Origin: Proteobacteria bacterium UBA981
GTDB lineage: Bacteria > Pseudomonadota > Gammaproteobacteria > Ga0077536
Direction: 5' to 3'
Assembly: GCA_002292285.1 (NCBI GenBank)
Contig: DBBP01000008.1
Span: 372,001 to 436,000 of the forward strand
Length of the DNA: 64,000 nt
Position numbers and translations under genes: made by a program. The notes below the pieces were generated by a model. The model was not told the DNA's origin. It saw only the letters and a list, made by a program, of their open reading frames with translations, and made no database searches. Positions 1-8,707 of this stretch are shown piece by piece. Numbering within the stretch: position 1 is the stretch's first letter; each line of letters starts with the position of its first letter.

Positions 1-107
1 GCGTACATGGTGGTCTTCTTACCACCCGCGCCGACCAGGCACACCACCCCTTCACTGGCCCCAAGCGCCGCCGCAAGGTCTCCTTCGTGATTAGCAAGCA
101 TAGTCAT
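1..107 (-). CDS. yqeC: YqeC-like molybdenum/selenium hydroxylase accessory protein (5' end only)
   Basis: Only the first 35 or so residues lie in the window; the gene runs off the left edge. Translation from ATG at 107 (or a second ATG at 101) gives a short N-terminus followed by a P-loop-like VGAGGKKTTMY. That glycine-rich segment close to the N-terminus is characteristic of the YqeC family, linked to maturation of selenium- or molybdenum-dependent hydroxylases. The gene diverges from a porin and a TupA-type tungstate-binding protein, which fits a molybdenum/tungsten theme. No clear Shine-Dalgarno sequence is visible. The assignment rests on one short motif, so another P-loop protein is possible. 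Confidence 0.55.
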   Translation of the reverse strand, partial: MTMLANHEGDLAAALGASEGVVCLVGAGGKKTTMY

Positions 108-194
108 AACATGTATTTAATTTCATATTTCAACAATCATAGGAAAACCGTAAAATCCGCGCGGCAACTTAACTAATGCCCGATAATCGGCTTC

Positions 195-1616
195 ATGTTT
201 CCACTATTTTCGAGTATTTACCGAGGTATTTCAGAGAGTCATCTCGACGCTGTCGTGTTGTTGGCCGCACTACTCGTTCTTAGTGCTGAAGCGAGCGCAA
301 AGCAACCCTGGCGTCTGGTAAGCGCGGCGGACCTGCCAGCCTGGCTGCATGTATCGGGCTCCCATCGGACGCGCTACGAGACACTCGACAACCAGTTTCG
401 CAGTGTTCGCCAAGGCGGCGACCAAATGCTCGCCCTGCGCTCCATTCTACTCACGGAATTACGCCTGGACCCGCTCCGGATAGGCGTTGAATTGATTGAT
501 TCTCGTGCCTACCTGGATGACAGCGGAACCCCGCTCAGCACGACCATGGTGAACCCGGGCGAGCTACTGCAAGGCTATGTCGCGTGGACCCAGCGCGATG
601 TATTTCAGGTCGGTAGCGAGAGCACCCTGCGAGTTGGTCGATTGACTCTGGATGTGGGTAGCCGACGGTTTGTAGCGCGCAGTTTGTACCGCAACACCAT
701 TAACACTTTCACAGGCGCTGAATGGCGCTGGCACGGCTCACGCGGCAATCATTTGCAGGTTTTCTATACACTTCCCGTCAATCGCAAGCCAAACACAGCC
801 ACAGCACTGCGCAATAACGACGTCGAATTTGACGAAGAACACGGCGAGGTTCGTTTTTGGGGGCTCTACTATGATTTTGGCAGACTTGCGGCCGGACATC
901 GGGGCGAAGTGTACCTGCTCGGCCTGGACGAAAACGATGCCGGACAGCGCCCTACCCGCAACCGCGAGTTATACACACCCGGTTTTCGTATCTACCGACC
1001 GAAAGCGTTGGGACACCTTGATTACCTGCTCGAAGCTGCAGTGCAATTCGGAGAAGTACGCGCCACGACCGCCACTACCGATACCACCGACCTCGACCAT
1101 TTCGCCCACTTCGAGCACCTGGAAATCGGCTACACCTGGGCGCAGGCCTGGATGCCGAGAATCAATGCTGATTTTGACTATGCGAGCGGCGACGATAATC
1201 CGAGGGACTCGGACAATGAACGTTTTGACACCCTGTTTGGCGCACGTCGCTTCGATTTTGGCCCGACCGGCATGTACGGGCCTTTTGCGCGAAGCAATCT
1301 GCTCTCGCCCGGTCTACGTCTGAATCTGCAGCCCACTGGGGCGGTTAAGTTGATGGTCTCTTATCGCGGTTTCTGGCTCGCCTCCGATACTGACGCCTGG
1401 ACCACCTCGGGCGTTCGCGACCGCAGCGGCGCGACCGGGAGTTTCATCGGCCAACAGATCGAGGCCCGACTGCGGTGGGAAGTCGTGCCAGGAAATTACC
1501 GTTTCGAGGCCGGCGTGGCGAATCTGTTCGCGGGTGGATTGATGCGTGACGCACCCAACTCACCGGACAACGGCGACGTGTTTTATGCCTACACCCAGGC
1601 CGGTTTTAATTTCTAA
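195..1616 (+). CDS. Alginate-export-family outer-membrane porin
   Basis: A 473-residue protein predicted to be an outer-membrane beta-barrel of the alginate_exp (AlgE-like) family. The N-terminus has a hydrophobic stretch ending in AEASA, a plausible signal-peptidase site near residue 36. The rest is rich in alternating aromatic/polar strands with acidic turns such as DFDYASGDDN, and the protein ends in phenylalanine (QAGFNF), the usual C-terminal barrel signature. The tupA-like gene starts 37 bp downstream on the same strand, so the two are probably co-transcribed. The barrel may be the outer-membrane entry route for the ligand bound by that periplasmic protein (inference). Alginate itself need not be the substrate. 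Confidence 0.75.
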   Translation: MFPLFSSIYRGISESHLDAVVLLAALLVLSAEASAKQPWRLVSAADLPAWLHVSGSHRTRYETLDNQFRSVRQGGDQMLALRSILLTELRLDPLRIGVELIDSRAYLDDSGTPLSTTMVNPGELLQGYVAWTQRDVFQVGSESTLRVGRLTLDVGSRRFVARSLYRNTINTFTGAEWRWHGSRGNHLQVFYTLPVNRKPNTATALRNNDVEFDEEHGEVRFWGLYYDFGRLAAGHRGEVYLLGLDENDAGQRPTRNRELYTPGFRIYRPKALGHLDYLLEAAVQFGEVRATTATTDTTDLDHFAHFEHLEIGYTWAQAWMPRINADFDYASGDDNPRDSDNERFDTLFGARRFDFGPTGMYGPFARSNLLSPGLRLNLQPTGAVKLMVSYRGFWLASDTDAWTTSGVRDRSGATGSFIGQQIEARLRWEVVPGNYRFEAGVANLFAGGLMRDAPNSPDNGDVFYAYTQAGFNF

Positions 1617-1653
1617 TGCTGTTTGCGGCAGCCTTTGCCAGGGAATATGCATC

Positions 1654-2481
1654 ATGATTCAAACCGCAATCGCGCTGATTGTCGCACTCACGACAGCATC
1701 GCTCGCCGATAGAGCCGTCGCCGATGACGACTTCATCCTGATGCAATCTACGACTTCGACGCAGAATTCCGGGCTGTTTCAGCACTTGCTCCCGCAATAT
1801 CAGATGCTGAGCGGCACCGAGGTCCGGGTCGTCGCCGTCGGCACCGGCCAGGCGCTTAAAAATGCCCGCGATGGCAATGGCGATTTGGTCATGGTTCATG
1901 CGCGCAAGGCAGAAGAGAAATTCGTTTCTGACGGCTACGGCGTGATTCGCCATCCTGTGATGTATAACGAATTCGTCATCATCGGTCCTGACAGCGATCC
2001 GGCGACGCTCGCTGCGGCGGGATCGGCGACCGAAGCGTTGCGACGAATTGCGGCATCAGCAGCGCCATTCGTTTCGCGTGGCGACGATAGTGGCACGCAC
2101 AAACTTGAATTGGAGCTTTGGGCTGCTGCGCAATTGGCCCCGGATGCAGCAACCGACGAGTGGTACAAGGACACCGGCAGTGGCATGGGCAGAACGCTCA
2201 GCATCGCGGTTGAACTCGGTGCTTACACCCTGACCGACCGCGCAACGTGGCTGGCCCACCAGAAGCGCGGCGACCATCGCGTTCTGTTTTCCGGTGATCG
2301 GTCGCTGTTCAATCAATACAGCGTCATCAAGATCAATCCGAGACGCTATCCAAGCGTTAGGGCGGATGCTGCCCAAGCGTTCATAGATTGGCTGATTGGC
2401 CCGCGCGGTCAGGCTGCGATTGCCGCCTTCCGCCTCGCAGGAGAACAGCTGTTTTTCCCCAATGCAGACACTAACAACTAA
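1654..2481 (+). CDS. tupA: Tungstate-type ABC transporter substrate-binding protein (TupA-like)
   Basis: A 275-residue periplasmic binding protein. The start at 1654 puts a signal peptide (hydrophobic core, then ASLADRAVA) directly at the N-terminus; in-frame codons further upstream overlap the porin gene and are not used. Family signatures include QSTTSTQNSGL, VAVGTGQALKNARDG and GDLVMVHARKAEEKFV, the oxyanion-binding pattern of TupA/WtpA-like proteins, plus VMYNEFVIIGP. It should bind tungstate or molybdate in the periplasm. The permease and ATPase that normally follow (tupB, tupC) are missing: the next gene is on the other strand. It must use a permease encoded elsewhere or act as an orphan binder. 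Confidence 0.85.
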   Translation: MIQTAIALIVALTTASLADRAVADDDFILMQSTTSTQNSGLFQHLLPQYQMLSGTEVRVVAVGTGQALKNARDGNGDLVMVHARKAEEKFVSDGYGVIRHPVMYNEFVIIGPDSDPATLAAAGSATEALRRIAASAAPFVSRGDDSGTHKLELELWAAAQLAPDAATDEWYKDTGSGMGRTLSIAVELGAYTLTDRATWLAHQKRGDHRVLFSGDRSLFNQYSVIKINPRRYPSVRADAAQAFIDWLIGPRGQAAIAAFRLAGEQLFFPNADTNN

Positions 2482-2498
2482 CGCGAGTGAGGATAGTC

Positions 2499-2540
2499 AG
2501 CGCCCTCGGCGCTTTAACGAGTCACGTCGCGCAGCGCGAC
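2499..2540. terminator. Double hairpin between convergent genes
   Basis: Two perfect short hairpins stand side by side in the gap between tupA and the convergent enoyl-CoA hydratase gene. The first pairs AGCGCC with GGCGCT around a CTC loop and is followed by TTT. The second pairs GTCGCG with CGCGAC around CAG. The position suggests a bidirectional terminator; the T-tract is short. Confidence 0.45.
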
Positions 2541-2546
2541 GGTGGA

Positions 2547-3323
2547 CTATTCGTCGATATATTTGCGCGGTGTTTTGTCGAAGTAGGTCTCGCGCGCTGT
2601 CGCACTATTCGCGCTGCGATTCATCAATGCAGTGGAGATATGGTCGAGATGTTGCACAGAGCGGTCGAGCGCCTTGGTATAGGCATTAATCGACGCTTTC
2701 GTGCTGAAAGTCGGCCACGGTGGCTGGTTGCAAATCTCGGCAGCTAATTCGAGTGCGCGCGGCAGCAGTGCGGCGTCGTCGAGCGCTTCGTTCACGAAGC
2801 CATAATCAAGCAACTGCTCGGCACCGAAAGTGTGACCCAGCAGGATCATTTCCTTGGCTCGCGCCGGCCCGACCAGTTGAATGACCGCCGGGATGCTATG
2901 CCACGTGAGATTGTAGCCAATGCTCACTTCGTTAATCGTAAGCTGGGTGCTCTGCCCGGCCAGACGAAAATCACACGCTGCGGGTAAGACCGCGCCGCCG
3001 CCAATGCAGTAGCCGTGCAGGCACGCGATCGTGATCGGGCTGAGGTGAGTCAGCAGGTCAAACATGCGTGCGCCCGCTTTGGAGAAATCAATCGAAGCGG
3101 TGGTGTTTAACTCGGGCGCTTTCAGGTCCGCCCCGGAACACAGACTTTTGCCGGCCCCTCTGAAGATCACCACGCGCACATCTTGCAGACGGTCGAGTTC
3201 GATACACGCCTGGGTAACGTCAGCCACGAATTGCGCGTTTACTGCGTTATGAATTTGTGGTCGATTGAGCACGAGATGGCGTATTTCACCCTCGCCTTCA
3301 ATCCGTACAGTTTCGAATTCCAT
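2547..3323 (-). CDS. Enoyl-CoA hydratase/isomerase family protein
   Basis: A 258-residue crotonase-fold protein, the usual length for the family. The ATG at 3323 is preceded by CAGGAG at good spacing; the longer open frame upstream is arginine-rich and unlikely to be translated. The oxyanion-hole segments are visible as RGAGKSLCSGADLKA and HGYCIGGGAVLPAACD. It should hydrate or isomerise acyl-CoA thioesters. At the position of the second catalytic glutamate the segment reads TINEVSIGYN. The substrate cannot be told from sequence. It converges on tupA and is followed upstream by a transglutaminase-like gene on the same strand. Confidence 0.85.
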   Translation of the reverse strand: MEFETVRIEGEGEIRHLVLNRPQIHNAVNAQFVADVTQACIELDRLQDVRVVIFRGAGKSLCSGADLKAPELNTTASIDFSKAGARMFDLLTHLSPITIACLHGYCIGGGAVLPAACDFRLAGQSTQLTINEVSIGYNLTWHSIPAVIQLVGPARAKEMILLGHTFGAEQLLDYGFVNEALDDAALLPRALELAAEICNQPPWPTFSTKASINAYTKALDRSVQHLDHISTALMNRSANSATARETYFDKTPRKYIDE

Positions 3324-3502
3324 TACTGACTCCTGTATTTCGGGCATCCGGCGTACGCGGGACGTCCGCGTTACCGTACGGCGCACTGGCGAAAGGGTCA
3401 ATCGTGCGCAAAGGGAGGCAATAGGTCTAGTAGGGATACGGATCGAAGCAAGCGATTGGCGCAAGACAGCATCTGCGTTTGCCGTGCGCTTGTCAGCGAA
3501 TT

Positions 3503-4192
3503 TCAGTTGGACCCCGCAGCAATCTCCTGGTCAACTTCGCGGTCGAAGTCCTGGCCTTTCAGGTTTTCATCCATGCTCGGGTAATACTTGGCGAAATCCG
3601 CGCGCATCTGCGCCAGCGGTACGTCAGCGTATTCACCCCGATAGGCGAGGTACTCCATATGCTGGCGACCATCGAGATCAAAGGGGTGATAGATCGAATC
3701 ATCCGTACCGTCGAACTCGAGCGTCTGAATACGAAATTTCTCGCACAACTCCCGATTGAACGCCGGCGTGGCCTTGCGCCATTGGCCACCAAGCCAAATC
3801 GCGGTATAGCCGTGCCAATAAAAGACGTTCGTACCCATGCTTTGCCGCATGCGCTCGGTCGAAAGATGATTCTGCACATCGGCGTAACCCAATGCGGCTG
3901 GTATTCCCAACACCCGGCAGCAGGCTGCCAGCAGTACCGCTTTGCTCACGCACCAGCCACGTCCAATTTGCAACGCGCGACTGGCGCTAAGGCCGTGTTC
4001 ACTGATCTGGATATCGTAGGCGTCGTAGCGAATGCCGTCCCTAATCGCGTAATACAAAGCGATGGCCCTGCTGAAATCATCGCTGCCCTGCCCATGCTCG
4101 GCGGCATAGGCGAGCACACTCGGATGGTCGCGGTCAACGATGTTGCTGGCTCCGAGACAATCTTCAGGAGCAACGCTGGGGAGATTAGACAT
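3503..4192 (-). CDS. Transglutaminase-like cysteine protein
   Basis: A 229-residue protein with a transglutaminase-like (papain-fold) core. The probable catalytic cysteine is C81 in GRGWCVSKA, and the histidine is H127 in FYWHGYTAIW. The usual third-residue segment reads WRKATPAFN, with threonine where classical members have aspartate. There is no signal peptide, so it is probably cytoplasmic. Bacterial relatives act as proteases or amidases more often than as cross-linking enzymes, and no substrate can be assigned. It lies between an enoyl-CoA hydratase and a small lipoprotein gene, all on the minus strand. Confidence 0.75.
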   Translation of the reverse strand: MSNLPSVAPEDCLGASNIVDRDHPSVLAYAAEHGQGSDDFSRAIALYYAIRDGIRYDAYDIQISEHGLSASRALQIGRGWCVSKAVLLAACCRVLGIPAALGYADVQNHLSTERMRQSMGTNVFYWHGYTAIWLGGQWRKATPAFNRELCEKFRIQTLEFDGTDDSIYHPFDLDGRQHMEYLAYRGEYADVPLAQMRADFAKYYPSMDENLKGQDFDREVDQEIAAGSN

Positions 4193-4276
4193 GAGCGGCA
4201 GTTTAGACGTCCCCGCACGACACGCGCAACGTCGAGGCGCGCGTAATCGGCACCTCAGTGAAACAGGTACAGGAGG

Positions 4277-4447
4277 TCAGTCGTCGTCGGTGACGACATC
4301 GATGACAGCCCCGCCAACTTTGAACGGCGTTTTCGCAACCGCCAGCGCCGCATCGGTGGCGGTGCCAATAATCGTACTCGCGCAGCCACTTACAAGGAGC
4401 AGCACCAGCATCAATATGACCGCTGAAAAGTGTCGTTTAATATTCAT
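4277..4447 (-). CDS. Small outer-membrane lipoprotein, 56 residues
   Basis: A short gene translating to MNIKRHFSAVILMLVLLLVS followed by GCASTIIG and an acidic end VVTDDD. The lysine/arginine start, long hydrophobic core and LVSGC lipobox make a type II signal peptide; the cysteine at position 22 would be lipidated, leaving about 35 mature residues. The mature part is rich in alanine, threonine and valine. The region upstream is strongly AT-rich (about 4447-4500), unlike its surroundings, as expected for a promoter. Similar tiny lipoproteins ending in acidic residues are common in Gammaproteobacteria, but their function is unknown. Confidence 0.7.
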   Translation of the reverse strand: MNIKRHFSAVILMLVLLLVSGCASTIIGTATDAALAVAKTPFKVGGAVIDVVTDDD

Positions 4448-4546
4448 GTAATTAATTAAATATATATCTTAACTATTTGAATAATAAAATAGTCTTCAGC
4501 TAGAATCAACATGAAGGCGTTACCTGAGTAGAAATCGATCGAAAGT

Positions 4547-4570
4547 CCCCCTGCCCCCCCTGCCCCCCCC
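4547..4570. repeat. Interrupted C/G homopolymer tract
   Basis: Three cytosine runs of 5, 7 and 8 bases (4547-4551, 4554-4560, 4563-4570) are separated by TG. On the minus strand these become G8-CA-G7-CA-G5, lying between the stop of the DsbA-like gene and the start of the small lipoprotein gene. The pattern can slip during replication and could fold as a G-quadruplex because the 8-G run can supply two tracts. Confidence 0.6.
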
Positions 4571-4656
4571 TGCGCGGCAGCCCGGCCCGGATAACGCATT
4601 GCGGCAATCGTTTCGAGCGGCGCCTAAAGGGGCGACGCATAGCGCCAGCGCGCGCA

Positions 4657-5298
4657 CTACGCAGGATTCGTTTTGGACATTCGGACGAGTAATTCGTAGA
4701 CGTGCGGCAGTCGCTCGAGTCCCCAAAACAATTCCTCCCCGACCAGCCACGACGGCACGCCGAAGACACCTGCAGCTTCTGCATCGAGTTGGGCCTGATC
4801 ATGGGCCTGCCGGCCGACAGTCTCAGCGTACTCAACGAATCCGTCGCTCGGTAGCCCGAGCTGGCGCAAGGTTGCGAGCAAGACCTCGAGGTCTTCGATA
4901 TCCAGCTCCCGACGCCAGAATTTTTCGAATACGTAGTCGTGAAACGCGCGAAAATCACCGTGCCCAGCGACCCATAAAAATGCACTGTGGGCCAGCGAGC
5001 TGTCGAAAATATGCCGCGGACCGCGGACCACCAGGCCGCGCCGGGTCGCCTCGCGCCGGCAGTCCATATACGAGTAGCGCACCCGCCGCCATTGATGGTC
5101 GTTACGCGTTCCCAAGGTGTCCTGCCCGGTCGTATCGAGCTTCGCCGCGCCCAGATATTTCGGAATCTGTAACGTATAGGGAATCCACTCAACCTCCACA
5201 CCGGATTCTTCCGCGAGTTTCCAGTTCGCCTCTTGGGCGAGATAGGCATAGGGACTTTTGTAGTCGAAATAATGTTTAACCAGCATCGTTGCGCTCAT
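4657..5298 (-). CDS. DsbA-fold protein, 2-hydroxychromene-2-carboxylate isomerase-like (kappa-class GST)
   Basis: A protein of about 213 residues with a thioredoxin-like DsbA fold. It begins near the N-terminus with HYFDYKSPYAYLA, the serine-containing active-site motif of kappa GSTs and hydroxychromene-carboxylate isomerases, instead of CxxC. FGVPSWLVGEELFWG near the C-terminus is the matching cis-proline segment. Family members use glutathione in isomerisation during naphthalene-type aromatic degradation or act as detoxifying GSTs. The start at 5298 is chosen for the AGGA just upstream; ATG at 5334 is possible. It is one of five GST or GST-related genes in the window. Confidence 0.8.
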   Translation of the reverse strand: MSATMLVKHYFDYKSPYAYLAQEANWKLAEESGVEVEWIPYTLQIPKYLGAAKLDTTGQDTLGTRNDHQWRRVRYSYMDCRREATRRGLVVRGPRHIFDSSLAHSAFLWVAGHGDFRAFHDYVFEKFWRRELDIEDLEVLLATLRQLGLPSDGFVEYAETVGRQAHDQAQLDAEAAGVFGVPSWLVGEELFWGLERLPHVYELLVRMSKTNPA

Positions 5299-5346
5299 GG
5301 TTCCTGTCGGTGGCGGACTCGCCGCATTGCTCATCGGTACGCAAGT

Positions 5347-6345
5347 TCAACGCCCCGCTTGTTGCTTCACGTAAAGAGCAATCTCCTCATGCGTAGCGAA
5401 CCAAACACCGGGCTTGCTTTTGATGTACGTGACGAGTCGATCGAGCATCGCCATACGGTAGCGATGGCCGATAACCTGCGGGTGCAGAGTTAGCAGATAC
5501 AACGTACCTTCCTCGTACGCACCGTCGAACTCATCTTTCCAAATCGAGTAGACATCTTCCGCGTTGCGCAAAGCCACGTGCTTGGTCGGCCAACTGATCT
5601 GAAACAACGGCCAGTCGTCCAGTATCCATTCCACCGGCAGCTCGACAAGGCCGGTGTCCTTACCCTGTGACATCAGTGCATATGGTCGGTCGTCCGCCAT
5701 CATGCTGCTTTCATAAACAAAACCCATTTCCTTAACGATAGCGATGGTCGATTCCGTCAGGTCCCAGGCGGCAGAGCGGAACCCGCTGGGCTTCTTACCC
5801 ACGTGTTTCTCAAACAGGGTCATGGCCTGGCTATAGATGCGGCGTTCTTCTTTGGACGTCAGGCGCAGCGGATTCTCGTGGACGTAAGAATGGAACCCGA
5901 TTTCATTCCGAGGATTCGCTTGAATCGTCGGCACAACTTCTGGATGCAATTCCATCGTCATCGCAGGAATAAAGAACGTTGCCGGAATATCGTGCTTGGC
6001 GAGCAGCTTCATTACGCGCGGCATTCCGACCCGGGCGCCGTATTCGCCGCGTGACATATAGGATGGGCTGGACTGCTCCTGGAAACCAATCCAGACCGGT
6101 TCGGTGTCAACGTCAAACGAAAACGTCACGGCGACTTTGTTACCGCCTGGCCAGCCTTTCGGCGTTAGATCGGCGCCAGCTCGAACGGTGTCGATGTGCG
6201 CAACAATCTGATCAGGCGTCCAGGTCCAAATCGGCTGCTCGTGGGGTGTGCCGTCGTGGTCATGAGCGAACACGCTCGTCATTGCGAGCATCGCCGCCAA
6301 CATCGTCGCACCGGACACCCGAATATCCCTGCCAGCCTCTCGCAT
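5347..6345 (-). CDS. Exported polysaccharide deacetylase (NodB family)
   Basis: A 332-residue protein with a short hydrophobic leader ending SVFAHDHDG, so probably exported. The NodB homology domain starts near residue 70. Metal and catalytic residues are visible as FSFDVDTEP (D78, D80), the HSYVH pair (H152, H156) and a late LTLHPQ motif. It should remove N-acetyl groups from a glycan such as peptidoglycan or chitooligosaccharide, though some relatives act on non-sugar amides. A GGGAG Shine-Dalgarno sequence supports the start. The gene diverges from the LLM oxidoreductase at 6442. Confidence 0.85.
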   Translation of the reverse strand: MREAGRDIRVSGATMLAAMLAMTSVFAHDHDGTPHEQPIWTWTPDQIVAHIDTVRAGADLTPKGWPGGNKVAVTFSFDVDTEPVWIGFQEQSSPSYMSRGEYGARVGMPRVMKLLAKHDIPATFFIPAMTMELHPEVVPTIQANPRNEIGFHSYVHENPLRLTSKEERRIYSQAMTLFEKHVGKKPSGFRSAAWDLTESTIAIVKEMGFVYESSMMADDRPYALMSQGKDTGLVELPVEWILDDWPLFQISWPTKHVALRNAEDVYSIWKDEFDGAYEEGTLYLLTLHPQVIGHRYRMAMLDRLVTYIKSKPGVWFATHEEIALYVKQQAGR

Positions 6346-6441
6346 CGCGTACTCCCAGCACCACTAATTTAGCCAGAAGCTATGGTGCCATACCCCCATT
6401 CATCCCAGTAGCTACAATTAGGACTACAAAAGGGAGTCGCC

Positions 6442-7485
6442 ATGCGCATCATCACCACCGTCGATCAAAGTAATCTCAATGCCTCGCAGGCTTCAGCCCG
6501 AGCCGCCGAACAGCGCGGGTTCAGCGGCATCACCACACTCGAGAATCGCCACGATCCGTTTTTGCCCCTTGCGGTTGCAGCACTCGCAACCGAATCCATG
6601 GAGCTTTCAACCGGTGTCGCCATCGCGTTCCTACGTTCGCCGATGTCGACCGCGCACATCGCCTGGGACCTCAACGCAGCATCCCGCGGGCGCTTCGTGC
6701 TCGGGTTGGGTACGCAGATCAAGGCGCATAACGAAAAACGTTTCAGCGTTCCGTGGGGGCCGCCGGTGCCGCGCATGCGTGAATACGTCCAGGCCCTGCG
6801 CGCCATCTGGCGGGCGTGGCGAGGCGAAGAGCGTTTGCGCTTCGAAGGAGAGCACTACCGGTTCACCCTGATGCCACCTAATTTCATGCCCGAACAAACC
6901 GAGTTTGCACCGCCCCCGGTGACGTTGGCTGCGGTTGGTCCAGCCATGCTGCGACTGGCTGGTGAAGTCGCGGACGGGGTACGCCTGCATCCATTTTGCA
7001 CGCGCAAATATCTTGAACAACAGGTGTTGCCGAATCTCGAGGTCGGCTTTGCTCGCAGCGGCCGTGAGCGACATAATTTCGAGATTAACGGCGGCGGATT
7101 TCTCGCGACCGGCAAAGATGACGAGGCGGTTGCAGAGATTGCTGAATGGGTGCGCTACCGGATCGGCTTTTACGGCTCGACGCCCGCTTATTGGCCGGTA
7201 CTGGCTTCAGCCGGCTACGCCGACTTGGGCGAAAAGCTGAACTACATGACCAAACAGGGGCAGTGGGACCAGCTGGCTGCCGAAATTCCCGACGATTTGC
7301 TGCACGCTTGCGCCGCGATCGGGCGCCATGACGAAATTGTCTCGATTATCGAGCAACGGTTCGCCGGCATCAGTGATACCGTCCATGCCAGCGCGAGTTC
7401 GGAGCAACCATCAGATTTGCCTGCCGATTTGCTCGCAGACGTCAAAAAACTGCCGCAAACATTCAGCGGGTTCGCAACGTCCTGA
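6442..7485 (+). CDS. LLM-class F420-dependent oxidoreductase, TIGR03617 type
   Basis: A 347-residue luciferase-like TIM-barrel protein. It begins MRIITTVDQ and contains RSPMSTAHIAWDLNAAS, GRFVLGLGTQIKAH and a later SIIEQRF segment, matching the TIGR03617 subgroup predicted to use coenzyme F420. It should transfer hydride between F420 and an organic substrate; the substrate is unknown. A second member lies at 46192-47208. The start follows AAAAGGGAG at proper spacing. An epoxide-hydrolase-like gene follows 138 bp downstream on the same strand. Confidence 0.85.
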   Translation: MRIITTVDQSNLNASQASARAAEQRGFSGITTLENRHDPFLPLAVAALATESMELSTGVAIAFLRSPMSTAHIAWDLNAASRGRFVLGLGTQIKAHNEKRFSVPWGPPVPRMREYVQALRAIWRAWRGEERLRFEGEHYRFTLMPPNFMPEQTEFAPPPVTLAAVGPAMLRLAGEVADGVRLHPFCTRKYLEQQVLPNLEVGFARSGRERHNFEINGGGFLATGKDDEAVAEIAEWVRYRIGFYGSTPAYWPVLASAGYADLGEKLNYMTKQGQWDQLAAEIPDDLLHACAAIGRHDEIVSIIEQRFAGISDTVHASASSEQPSDLPADLLADVKKLPQTFSGFATS

Positions 7486-7623
7486 AACGTGCCGCAATGA
7501 TGCTGCAGTCGAGCTCACTGTGACGACCCCAGGCTTGCAAGGCCGGGGATGTCGGGCATGTGCCAATAGCACTAGCGCACGTAGCGTGCTAAAAATCGGC
7601 ACCTCAGAAACCGGGAGCGGAGT

Positions 7624-8580
7624 ATGGCCGAACGTCATTTCGAGATGATCGAAACCAATGGGGTGCGCCTGCGCACGGTCGTGGAAGGCGATGGGCCGTT
7701 GGTCATTCTGCTCCACGGGTTCCCGCAGTGCTGGTACCTGTGGCGCCATCAAATCGATCCCATCATCGCGGCCGGTTACCGGGTCGCAGTTCCCGATCAA
7801 CGTGGTTATGGGGCGAGTAGTTGCCCGCCGCACATCAGCGACTACAACATCCGCGAACTGACCGCCGACGTGAATGGTATCGCCTCAGCGCTCGGCTACG
7901 ATGAGTACTTCCTGATCGGCCACGACTGGGGTTGTATCGTGGCGTGGAACACAGCCTTGATGTATGAGCAGACCTGCAAAGCCGTGATGGGACTGTCGAT
8001 CCCGTTCTGGCGCTTCGGACCTGAGAGCGTTAATCCACCCGGCATGGACGACCAATTTTGGTATGTACGGTATTTTCAGGAGCCCGGTATCGCTGAAGCT
8101 GAACTCGAACAGGACCTGCGCCGGTCCCTGTATGGGGTCTATCACTGGGGTTCGGGAGACGCACCGGAAAATGCGTTTATCCGGCAACTCGAGCATCCGC
8201 GCAGCGCCGCCCTCCTCGACATTGTCGGTGAACCGCCTGCTCAGCAGCCCGCCTGGTTGAGCGTCGAAGAACTCGATTATTACGTTCAGGAATATGAACT
8301 AAGCGGCTTTCGTGGCCCGATTAACTGGTATCGAAACATTCCGACTAATAACGACCTGACCCCGGAATTAGCGGGCAAACGTTTCACCCAGTCTGCCGCG
8401 TTCATTGCCGGCAGCAAAGATGTTGGCCTGCAGTTTGATCCGGGCTGGCGCGAGCACCTCAGCGGCGCGTTCGACGACCTGCGCTTTATCGAGCTCATCG
8501 ACGGTGCCGGACATTGGCTACAAATGGAAAAACCGCGCGCGACGACAGATCACATTCTGCGCTTCCTGGCCAGTCTGTAA
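7624..8580 (+). CDS. Alpha/beta hydrolase, soluble epoxide hydrolase-like
   Basis: A 318-residue alpha/beta hydrolase with all epoxide-hydrolase marks: oxyanion motif HGFP at 31-34, nucleophile motif GHDWG with aspartate D101, a lid segment YELSGFRGPINWYRN carrying a tyrosine, and a catalytic histidine near H297 in GAGHWLQMEKP. An aspartate nucleophile fits epoxide hydrolases and dehalogenases rather than serine esterases, and the lid favours epoxide hydrolysis to a diol. It is cytoplasmic. Next to an LLM oxidoreductase it may act on an oxygenated terpene or lipid (inference). Confidence 0.85.
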   Translation: MAERHFEMIETNGVRLRTVVEGDGPLVILLHGFPQCWYLWRHQIDPIIAAGYRVAVPDQRGYGASSCPPHISDYNIRELTADVNGIASALGYDEYFLIGHDWGCIVAWNTALMYEQTCKAVMGLSIPFWRFGPESVNPPGMDDQFWYVRYFQEPGIAEAELEQDLRRSLYGVYHWGSGDAPENAFIRQLEHPRSAALLDIVGEPPAQQPAWLSVEELDYYVQEYELSGFRGPINWYRNIPTNNDLTPELAGKRFTQSAAFIAGSKDVGLQFDPGWREHLSGAFDDLRFIELIDGAGHWLQMEKPRATTDHILRFLASL

Positions 8581-8653
8581 CGCCGCTTCGAAGGATCATC
8601 GCGCAGCCCGTCGCGCGCCACATCCACGGTGCGCAAACGCGTGCCTGGCGGTT

Positions 8654-8688
8654 GTCGGGCGTCACATCCTAGCGTGGTGATGCCCGAC
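8654..8688. terminator. Long hairpin between convergent genes
   Basis: GTCGGGCGTCAC pairs with GTGATGCCCGAC over 12 positions with one G-T wobble and an 11-base loop. It lies between the ends of the epoxide-hydrolase and FrhB-family genes, which converge, so it probably terminates both. There is no strong T-tract. Confidence 0.55.
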
Positions 8689-8707
8689 GCATCCAAGACC
8701 GCCGCCC

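Noticed and set aside
1654..2481. A complete tupABC tungstate transporter operon
   Set aside because: No permease or ATPase gene follows; the downstream gene is a convergent enoyl-CoA hydratase.
3479..4246. 255-codon open frame opposite the transglutaminase-like gene
   Set aside because: The minus-strand product keeps catalytic C and H motifs, whereas the plus-strand frame has no family features.
4506..5249. 247-codon minus-strand frame overlapping the DsbA-like gene
   Set aside because: It reads through the poly-C tract and encodes an arginine-rich product; the overlapping frame matches the HCCA isomerase family.
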